Positions 17,831-24,441 of a stretch of DNA of 64,000 bases are shown here, one piece after another. Within the stretch, counting starts at the first letter, position 1. The number at the start of each line of letters is the position of its first letter. Under the pieces are notes generated by a model. The model was not told the DNA's origin and ran no database searches. It saw nothing but the letters and a program-made list of their open reading frames with translations. Source of the DNA: ZC4RG20 sp964553875 (GTDB taxonomy: Bacteria; Pseudomonadota; Gammaproteobacteria; Steroidobacterales; Rariloculaceae). The stretch is taken from NCBI GenBank assembly GCA_964553875.1, contig CAZKNH010000006.1, positions 6,950 to 70,949 on the forward strand. The letters are read 5' to 3'. The position numbers were made by a program, and so were the translations under genes.

Positions 17831-20245
17831 CTACCTCGCGGCCGCCTGTATCAGGTTCGGCGCCTCGCGCATTCGGAATGCCTCGCTCGTGACGATGCCG
17901 AGCACGATGGACTCGAAGCGGTAGTCGTCGTCGGCCGCCTGCCGGACGATCGCGCGGATCGTCGGCATATCGCGATAGTCAATGGTGCGGCCGAGAGCAT
18001 AGGCGAACAGGTTCTCGGTAAACGTTCGAACGAAGATCTCGGGCTCGGCGACGAGCGCACGGCGCAGATCGTCCGGGCCCGCAACCGCGGTCCCGTCCGG
18101 CAGCACGCCCGACGCGTCGATCGGCGTCATCGTATCCGGGTCGACGCTGCGGAACTGTCCGACCGCGTTGAAATTCTCGAGCGCGAAACCGAGCGGGTCC
18201 ATCACGCCGTGGCAGGAGAAGCACGCCGGGCTTTCGCGATGCTGCTCGAGCCGCGCGCGCAGCGTCAGCGGCTTGCCGCGGTCGGCACGCGGCAGCTCGG
18301 GGACGTCCGGCGGCGGCGTCGGCGGATGCGCGCCGAGGAGCCGCTCGAGGATCCACGCGCCGCGCAGCACGGGCGACGTCCGATTCGGATACGCGGTCAT
18401 CATCAGGATCGCGCCCTTGCCGAGCAGCCCGTGGCGGCTGCTGTCGTCGAGCGTCACGCGGCGGAAGCGGGCGCCCTTCACGGTCTCGATGCCGTAGTGC
18501 ATCGCGAGCCGTTCGTTGAGGAACGTGTAGTCGGCCGTCAGGAGATCGACGACGCTGCCGCCGCCGAGCAGCACGCTTTCGATGAAGAGGGCAAGCTCCT
18601 CCTTCATCAGCTTGCGGGGGTCGAGCAGCCCGCTCGCATGCGGGAACTGACCGCGGTCGGGCGTGATCTCGTCGAGCTTCGCGACCCCGAGCCATTGGAA
18701 CGCGAAGCCGTCGACGAGCGACTTCGCGCGCGGATCGGCGAGCATCCTCTTGATCTGCGCCGCGAGCACGCGGCGATCGCCGAGCTTCGATTGCGTCGCG
18801 AGGTCGAGAAGCTCCTCGTCCGGCAGGCTGCTCCACAGGAAGAACGCGAGACGCGACGCGAGCTCGAAGTCGTCGAGCGCTACGACGCCGTCCGCCCTTC
18901 CCGTCTCGGCCCGATACAGGAAGTGCGGGCTCGCGAGAATCGCGGCGAGCGCCTCGCGGACGCCGCGCTCGAACCCGCCCTCGCGAAAACCTTCGTCGTA
19001 GAACGCCATCAAGGCGTCGAGATCCTCGTCCGTGACCGGGCGCCGAAACGCGCGCTCCGCGAGGTTCGCGACGATATCGAGGGCGCAGCGCCGTTCCTCG
19101 CCCGCCTCGGCCGGCTCGCAGACGAAGATCTTGCTGCGGCTCGGCGACGCGGAGAGCCCGGTGACCGCGAAGGGCCCGCGGATCTGCAGCGCGTGCGCGG
19201 CCTGGATGCGTTCCTGGCCGCCCTCGAGCGCGACCGTCCGGATACGCTCGTCGCTCTCCGCGTAGCTGCGATGCACGAACGTGACCGCGAGCTGGCGCTG
19301 CCCGGCTTTCGCAGCGAAACGGATCTTGCGGAGCCTCCCGTTGATCTCCTCGACGGCCGGATCGAGCCGCTGGTCGATCGCCTTGTGATCGGCTTCGCCG
19401 CCGATGTTCGTGCGGTAGATCTCTTCGCCGTCGAGAAGCACGACGACCGTGTTCTCGAACTCCATCAGCGGCACTTCGCGTGCGAGCGCCATGTCGCCGA
19501 TCGTCAGCTCGTATTCGCCGTCGGCCGGAAAGTTGTGCGTGACGATGAAGCCGCCCCGTGTTCCGAACGGCATGCCCGCGATGTGATGCTTCTGCCGGCC
19601 CGTGCCGGGCGCGCCCTGCGGCGGCAGCGAGATCACCATGTTCGCAACGTCGCCGTAGGTCGTAGTGACCGGAAGCGCGTCGACGTCGCCGACCGCCTCG
19701 AGCGCGATCCGACGCGCGGCCTCGACGTACTGATCGACGAACGCGGGCGACACCTGCAGCGCGTCCGCGTTGTTGTCGAAATAGCCCTCGACGTTGTCTT
19801 CCGGCAACAGCGCAGCCGGATCGATTTCGAGCGCGAGGAGGTCGCGGATCGCGTGGGCGTATTCGCGGCGATTCAGACGCCGCAGCGATACGCGGCCGGC
19901 CGGCGGCTTGCGAGCCGCCTCGTCGATCTCGCTCTCGAGCCACGAGACGAGCTCGACGACCGCTTCTCGGTCCGGGCGCGGCGCTCCGGCGGGGGGCATC
20001 AGGCCGCCTCTGAGCTTCCGGATCGCGGCCTCCCACGTCTCGGCGTCGTCGGCGATGTGCTCCGGCGACAGCGCATCGAACGCGAGATCCGCGGTGCGGT
20101 CCACGCGGTTATGGCAGTCGACGCAATAGGTCTCGACGACGCTCCACGAGTCGCCTCCGGGCACGTCCCGCAGCGCGACGGTCGCGACGCCGGCCGCGGC
20201 CGCGATCACGCCGACGGAGGCTATTGCCGTGCCGCGCTTGACCAA
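17831..20245 (-). CDS. Exported diheme DUF1587/1595/1592/1588/1585 protein (module A)
   Basis: 804 residues, with an N-terminal hydrophobic anchor. It has the 'planctomycete cytochrome' domain order: a c-type heme motif CVDCH (residues 41-45), then DUF1587 ('LRRLNRREYAHAIRDLLAL'), DUF1595, DUF1592 ('LASRLAFFLWSSLPDEELL'), DUF1588 with a second heme motif CFSCH (about 675-679, before MDPLGFALENF) and DUF1585 at the end. Electron transfer in the periplasm is likely; the partner enzyme is unknown. It begins at TTG, not ATG, but with a strong GGAGG six bases upstream. It opens the operon that runs to the DUF1552, ankyrin and MBL-like genes. Confidence 0.92.
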   Translation of the reverse strand: MVKRGTAIASVGVIAAAAGVATVALRDVPGGDSWSVVETYCVDCHNRVDRTADLAFDALSPEHIADDAETWEAAIRKLRGGLMPPAGAPRPDREAVVELVSWLESEIDEAARKPPAGRVSLRRLNRREYAHAIRDLLALEIDPAALLPEDNVEGYFDNNADALQVSPAFVDQYVEAARRIALEAVGDVDALPVTTTYGDVANMVISLPPQGAPGTGRQKHHIAGMPFGTRGGFIVTHNFPADGEYELTIGDMALAREVPLMEFENTVVVLLDGEEIYRTNIGGEADHKAIDQRLDPAVEEINGRLRKIRFAAKAGQRQLAVTFVHRSYAESDERIRTVALEGGQERIQAAHALQIRGPFAVTGLSASPSRSKIFVCEPAEAGEERRCALDIVANLAERAFRRPVTDEDLDALMAFYDEGFREGGFERGVREALAAILASPHFLYRAETGRADGVVALDDFELASRLAFFLWSSLPDEELLDLATQSKLGDRRVLAAQIKRMLADPRAKSLVDGFAFQWLGVAKLDEITPDRGQFPHASGLLDPRKLMKEELALFIESVLLGGGSVVDLLTADYTFLNERLAMHYGIETVKGARFRRVTLDDSSRHGLLGKGAILMMTAYPNRTSPVLRGAWILERLLGAHPPTPPPDVPELPRADRGKPLTLRARLEQHRESPACFSCHGVMDPLGFALENFNAVGQFRSVDPDTMTPIDASGVLPDGTAVAGPDDLRRALVAEPEIFVRTFTENLFAYALGRTIDYRDMPTIRAIVRQAADDDYRFESIVLGIVTSEAFRMREAPNLIQAAAR

Positions 20246-20486
20246 AACGTCCTCCCCCGCCCGAGGCGCGCGGGCTACCGAGCCGCGCCGCCCGCGGACA
20301 TAGCTCCGGCCATTATCGGAGCGCTCGCGGGCTTCGTCCAGCGTGCCCGACGTTCCAGCCGCCGGGACAGGTCCGCCCGGGGCGGCAGGTTTGGCTTATG
20401 CCGTTCCCGCCGTCGTCTCGTCCATAGGGCCGTCCCGCAAGCGGGCAGCGTAGCACCGCGAGCCGCGGAGAACCGCGACGGCATCG

Positions 20487-20987
20487 TCAATCGAAGAGCT
20501 CGAGCGTCCCGACCGGCACCGCGCCTTCGAGCTCGAGGAGCTTCCGCTTGATCGCGAGCCCGCCGCCGTAGCCCGTCAATGATCCGTCGCTGCCGATGAT
20601 CCGATGGCACGGGATGATGATCGGGATCGGGTTTCGGCCGTTCGCGAGACCGACCGCCCGGACGCTCCTCGGATGACCGATTGCCCTGGCGATGTCCGCG
20701 TACGTCGCCGTGCGGCCGTAGCCGACTTCGAGCAGCGCGTCCCACACCCGACGCTGGAACGGCGTGCCTTGCGGCGCGAGCGGCACGTCGAACTCGCGCC
20801 GGACGCCGGCGAAGTACTCGCGAAGCTGCCCGGCGACGCGCTCGAGCGGGCGCGGATCCTCTTCGGCATCGTCCGGCGGACCTTCGGGCCTCGTCCCTGC
20901 CGTGAAGCGGATCTCGCGCAGCGCCCCGTCCTCGGCGACGAGGATCAGATCGCCGATCGGGCTCGGCACACGCGTCCAGTGCTTCAC
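20487..20987 (-). CDS. ogt: Methylated-DNA--protein-cysteine S-methyltransferase
   Basis: 166 residues. It repairs O6-methylguanine by moving the methyl group to its own cysteine. The active-site motif PCHRII is at residues 126-131 (Cys127), preceded by the Asn hinge 'AVGLANGRNPIPI' and the Arg finger region 'RSVRAVG', and followed by 'GYGGGLAIKRKLLELEG'. The length and the missing AraC-type domain fit Ogt rather than Ada. It stands alone between the duplicated modules, next to the contig gap. The 241 bases between it and the DUF1592 gene hold only their promoters as far as I can see. Confidence 0.95.
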   Translation of the reverse strand: MKHWTRVPSPIGDLILVAEDGALREIRFTAGTRPEGPPDDAEEDPRPLERVAGQLREYFAGVRREFDVPLAPQGTPFQRRVWDALLEVGYGRTATYADIARAIGHPRSVRAVGLANGRNPIPIIIPCHRIIGSDGSLTGYGGGLAIKRKLLELEGAVPVGTLELFD

Positions 20988-21040
20988 GTCGGCCTCCTTC
21001 CCTAGCGCCGCCCGGCGCGGAAAACCGGGGTCGGGGAATC

Positions 21041-21194
21041 GGGGTCGGAGCCCTAGGACTCGGTTNNNNNNNNNNNNNNNNNNNNNNNNNNNNNNNNNNN
21101 NNNNNNNNNNNNNNNNNNNNNNNNNNNNNNNNNNNNNNNNNNNNNNNNNNNNNNNNNNNNNNNNNCTAGGACTCGGTTAAAGGGCTCTGCCCCC
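21041..21194. repeat. Hairpin repeat interrupted by the contig gap
   Basis: The left flank carries GGGGTCGGAGCCCT (21041-21054), the right flank AAAGGGCTCTGCCCCC (21179-21194). Both flanks repeat CTAGGACTCGGTT directly against the N run (21053-21065 and 21166-21178). If the two copies are one, the joined sequence is a hairpin of the same family as 1832-1872. Confidence 0.6.
21066..21165. other. Assembly gap of 100 N
   Basis: Exactly 100 undetermined bases, the usual placeholder for a gap of unknown size. The identical 13 bases on each side suggest that the contigs may simply overlap there. Confidence 0.97.
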
Positions 21195-21203
21195 AGTTCC
21201 CGC

Positions 21204-21275
21204 TCAGAGCCCTGGCTCCGGAAAAAGGGCTCTGACCCCGATTTCCCTGACCCCGATTTCCGGACCCCGATTTCC
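21204..21275. repeat. Hairpin plus three tandem GACCCCGATTTCC units
   Basis: An inverted repeat TCAGAGCCCT (21204-21213) / AGGGCTCTGA (21226-21235) runs into three copies of GACCCCGATTTCC at 21234, 21249 and 21263. It belongs to the family seen at 1832-1872 and lies downstream of the DUF8021 gene, whose stop is at 21290. Confidence 0.7.
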
Positions 21276-21289
21276 GACGCGAATTTCCC

Positions 21290-22294
21290 CTATTGCCCCG
21301 CCGCGGGCACGATCGCCGCCGGCAGCGGCCAGTTGCCGTCATACGGCGGCCAGTTCGGCACGGCGAGCTCGGGCGGCGGATAAAACATCGCCGTGTAGAC
21401 CGTGCGGATCTTCGCGTCGTCGATGACGAACCACTCGCTGAACACGTTCCTCGGCGTCGGCGATCCCGGGCGGCGGATGAAGACGCCGAACGCGAGGACG
21501 ACCTGCGCCTCCTCGTCGACGAGGGGAATGCGCCGCGCGGTGACCATCTGCAGGTTGAAGTTTTCGAGATTCGACACGCAGTCGGCGCTCGATGCCCCCG
21601 GCTGCCCGCTCGGCCCCGCCGGCGTGCCGGGCCGCTGGAGCGGCGGCAGGAACCGCCCGGCCGGCGCCGGCGACCCGTTCTCGACGCGGCCGCAGCCCTC
21701 GTGGGTCAGCGCAACCGAGCCGTCATGCGATGTGATCGCGTCGAAATAGCTGTCGACGATGCGGATCAGCGTGGCGCGGTCCGCCCGCTCCGCAGGCGGC
21801 ACGACGCGCTCGGGCGGCGGGTTCTCCGCGAGATACTGCGGATTGTGCAGGTTCGCCGGCGGCCTGCCCGGCTGACGAGGGCCGCTCAAGCCCGGATCGT
21901 TCTCGCGCACGAGATACCACTCGGCCTCGGTGAGCTCCCGGTTCTCGACGCGGACGCGGACCGTCACGATCGCGGTCGCGTCCCCTTCCTCGACCGTCCC
22001 GTAGTAGCCCGCCTGCCCCGTCACCGGATCGAAATACCGGCGCTGCACCTCGCCGAGCCCCGTCACGGTTTGCCAGACACCGCGGCCCGGCCGCACGTTG
22101 ATCGCGTTCTCCGTCTGCCGGAAGCCGACGACGAGAGGCGCTGCGGACGGATCGTTCGCCACGACCGCGTTCAGGTACTGGTCGAGCAACGTGCGCAGGC
22201 ACTGACGGTCGCAATCGCTCTGCGCCGACGCGTCGCCGACGAACGCGCCGAGCGCGAGCACGGCGCAGAGCACGTGAAGCATGTATCGCGGCAT
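21290..22294 (-). CDS. Exported DUF8021-like protein, second copy
   Basis: 334 residues with a signal peptide (ends DASAQ). The mature start 'DCDRQCLRTLLDQYLNAVVANDPS', then 'TENAINVRPGRGVWQTVTGLGE', 'YYGTVEEGDATAIVTVRVRVENRELTEAEWYLVRE' and a second NTF2-like helix 'LIRIVDSYFDAITSHDG' match the DUF8021 layout with duplicated NTF2-like halves. It is related to 6049-6918 but longer. The start at 22294 is preceded by AAAGGGGGAACG. Function unknown. It is divergent from a GVW-family gene with a 165-base shared control region, and a repeat-rich contig junction follows its 3' end. Confidence 0.8.
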   Translation of the reverse strand: MPRYMLHVLCAVLALGAFVGDASAQSDCDRQCLRTLLDQYLNAVVANDPSAAPLVVGFRQTENAINVRPGRGVWQTVTGLGEVQRRYFDPVTGQAGYYGTVEEGDATAIVTVRVRVENRELTEAEWYLVRENDPGLSGPRQPGRPPANLHNPQYLAENPPPERVVPPAERADRATLIRIVDSYFDAITSHDGSVALTHEGCGRVENGSPAPAGRFLPPLQRPGTPAGPSGQPGASSADCVSNLENFNLQMVTARRIPLVDEEAQVVLAFGVFIRRPGSPTPRNVFSEWFVIDDAKIRTVYTAMFYPPPELAVPNWPPYDGNWPLPAAIVPAAGQ

Positions 22295-22459
22295 CGTTCC
22301 CCCTTTCTCGTCGGTGGTTCTTCTTCTTGACACGACACTATACAGGCTCCGGCCGGCCGCCGGCGAAGCGGCCCGCGATCGCGCCGGCGTTTGACGAAAG
22401 AACCGCGTGTTGGGACCATCCGCCGTTGCGAGCTCGTCGTTTTGGGGGGAGAGGGTTCC
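22295..22459. promoter_or_regulatory. Divergent promoter region
   Basis: This 165-base interval must serve two divergent genes. On the minus strand TATAGT (22337-22342) lies about 43 bases from the DUF8021 start; on the plus strand TTGACG (22391-22396) with GACCAT 17 bases later could drive the GVW gene. Neither is a full consensus pair. Confidence 0.35.
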
Positions 22460-23236
22460 ATGCTCGGCTTCGGTCAGAGGGCGCTCGTCGTCGGTCTCGC
22501 CGCGCTGTCGGCTCAAGCGATTCACGCGCAGTCCGGACACGTCGATCCGGCCGCGAAGCCGAGCCGGCCGACGCTCGAGGCGTACGACGGCCAACCGCCG
22601 GGGCTCTGGGTGCCGGTGTACGGCGGGGGCCAGGGGCCGTTCTTCGACGTCGACAACATCGCGTTCAAGCCGTGGGCGAAGGGCCTGTTCGACGCACGCC
22701 AGCAGCACGATCTCGAGCCGCACGCACGCTGCAAGCCGTCCGGCGCGATCCGTCAGTTCCTGACGCCGTACGGCGTCGAGATCGTCGAGATCGACGCCCT
22801 CGCCCGCGTGTACATCTTCGATATCGGCGGTCCGCATTCCTTCCGCGAGGTCTTCATGGACGGACGCGGGCACCCGCCCGACGTGAGCCCGAGCTACTAC
22901 GGCCACAACATCGGCTGGTGGGAAGGCGATACGCTCGTCGTCGATTCGGTCGGCTACAACGAGGGATTCTGGTTCGAGCGGATGGGGCTGCCGCACACGG
23001 AAGCCGTGCACGTCACGGAGTATTTCCGGCGCGTCGACGCCGACACGATCGAATACCGGTTCGTGATGGCGGATGACACGGCGTACGACGCGCCCGTCGA
23101 GGGCCGCGTGACGCTCAGGTGGCGCGCCGGCGAGGAGCTCTTCGAGTACGTGTGCCAGCAGGCGAACTACGCGGTCGAGCTCATGGTGAATCCGGAGGCT
23201 CCGGACGCCGTGCGCACGAGCCCGATCGTCCCGTAA
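22460..23236 (+). CDS. Exported 'GVW'-family protein, single copy beside module B
   Basis: 258 residues with a signal peptide (ends HAQS). It keeps the family motif as 'GWWEGDTLVVDSVGYNEGFWFERMGLPHTEAVH', preceded by 'RVYIFDIGGPHSFREVFMDGRGHP', and followed by 'ERVTEYF'-like and 'FEYVCQQANYAVELM' segments. The N-terminal PDLSGVW box is altered to 'QPPGLWVPVYGG'. The function is unknown, as for its paralogues. The start at 22460 has a strong GGGGGAGAGGG upstream; a 23-residue longer form from 22391 is unlikely. It lies immediately before the MBL-like gene of module B and may share its transcript. Confidence 0.83.
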   Translation: MLGFGQRALVVGLAALSAQAIHAQSGHVDPAAKPSRPTLEAYDGQPPGLWVPVYGGGQGPFFDVDNIAFKPWAKGLFDARQQHDLEPHARCKPSGAIRQFLTPYGVEIVEIDALARVYIFDIGGPHSFREVFMDGRGHPPDVSPSYYGHNIGWWEGDTLVVDSVGYNEGFWFERMGLPHTEAVHVTEYFRRVDADTIEYRFVMADDTAYDAPVEGRVTLRWRAGEELFEYVCQQANYAVELMVNPEAPDAVRTSPIVP

Positions 23237-23306
23237 ACCACCGTCCGGATGACGCTATACTGCCGGTTCGGCCTCGTCGCCGAATCGGCGCATCAGGGAA
23301 TTTGCG

Positions 23307-24434
23307 ATGAGCAGGAGCAAGCCGTGCGGCGCACGCCGGCGGTTCATCGAAGGCGCGCTCGGCGTGGCCGCATCGGCCTGGTGGCCGGCATGGGCCGATA
23401 GCGAGAACAACCCGTTCGCGCCGCCGCCGCTGACGTACCCGTCGCTCGACCTGCGCGGGCCCGGCGGCCTGACCGCCCGCGACCTCCTGAACCGCGGCTA
23501 CTGGCCCGTGCCGTCGCTGCCGCCTGCGAGCGGACGCATCGAGACCGTCCAGGTCGCGGAAAATGTCTACGTGCTGACGGGCAGCGGCTGCAACGTCGTC
23601 GCCGTCCCGACCGGCAACGGCACGCTGCTCGTCGACGGCGGGCGCGAGGAGCACTCCGACGCGCTGCTCGCGGCGGTGGCGGAGCTCCCGAACGCGGGCC
23701 CCGTGCACACGCTGTTCAACACGAGCTGGCGGCCGGAGTACCGAGGCTCGAACCGCGCCGTCGCCGCGGCCGGCGGCCGCATCGTCGCGCACCGCCTCGC
23801 CGCAGACTGGCAATCCGTGCGCGTCGTCCATCCGTGGGACCCTGACCGCCCGCACCCGCCGCTGCCGAAGGAGGCGCGGCCGAACGATACGTTCCGCGGG
23901 TTCGACTCGACCCCGCGGGAGGCCGAGCTCCAAGGCGTCAGAGTGAGCTACGCCCTCTTGCCGTTCGCGCATACGGACTCGAGCCTCTACGTCTACCTTC
24001 CGGATGCGAACGTCGTCGCCATCGGCGGCGTCACGAACGGCCCGGGGAGCAGCTGGACGACGATCCCCTATCGAGGCAACTGGCCCGAGATCGACTGGTG
24101 GACCGGCGGCCGCGGCAACCAGATCGCACCGGCCCTCCAGACGATCATCGAGCGCACGAACGCGGACACGGTCGTCGTGCCGGCGCAAGGCGGCCTTCTC
24201 AGCATCGACGATCTCGACAGGCACCGCCGGATGTTCGAGACGATCATGTCCGGCAGGGGGGCTGACGCGATCGACAACGTCTACCAATCGGGTCCGTACG
24301 GCCGAGACGAGGTGCTGGCCCGTTTTCTCGAGAACGAGGCTCGGCGCGCGTACATCGACGAATGGGGCGATCCGACCGTGTTCGTCTACCGCTCGATCGA
24401 AAGCTCGTGGCCGACGAGCTCGACGAACGGATGA
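23307..24434 (+). CDS. Exported MBL-fold-like protein lacking the metal motif (module B)
   Basis: 375 residues. The N-terminus (RRRFIEGALG) is Tat-like and ends near PAWADS. The fold markers remain: 'NVYVLTGSGCNVVAVPTGNGTLLVDGG', 'VHTLFNTSWRPEYRGSNRAVAAAGG', 'PFAHTDSSLYVYLPDANVVAIGGV'. The HxHxDH motif is lost and reads Ser140-Trp-Arg142-Pro-Glu144-Tyr145, so metal-dependent hydrolysis as in normal MBL enzymes is unlikely. A role as a binding or structural protein is inferred. It matches 14075-15007 but stands first instead of last in its module. A TATACT box (23256-23261) lies upstream. The next gene starts eight bases after its stop. Confidence 0.85.
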   Translation: MSRSKPCGARRRFIEGALGVAASAWWPAWADSENNPFAPPPLTYPSLDLRGPGGLTARDLLNRGYWPVPSLPPASGRIETVQVAENVYVLTGSGCNVVAVPTGNGTLLVDGGREEHSDALLAAVAELPNAGPVHTLFNTSWRPEYRGSNRAVAAAGGRIVAHRLAADWQSVRVVHPWDPDRPHPPLPKEARPNDTFRGFDSTPREAELQGVRVSYALLPFAHTDSSLYVYLPDANVVAIGGVTNGPGSSWTTIPYRGNWPEIDWWTGGRGNQIAPALQTIIERTNADTVVVPAQGGLLSIDDLDRHRRMFETIMSGRGADAIDNVYQSGPYGRDEVLARFLENEARRAYIDEWGDPTVFVYRSIESSWPTSSTNG

Positions 24435-24441
24435 AGCGAGA

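Noticed and set aside
17789..20551. A 920-residue plus-strand open frame opposite the DUF1592 gene
   Set aside because: It is Arg/Asp/Val-rich without a domain and mirrors the coding frame on the other strand; high GC content makes stop codons rare.
24004..24441. Upstream extension of the module B DUF1592 frame
   Set aside because: It runs inside the MBL-like gene in another frame, is Arg/Ser-rich, and has no ribosome binding site; the start at 24442 fits the homologous gene.
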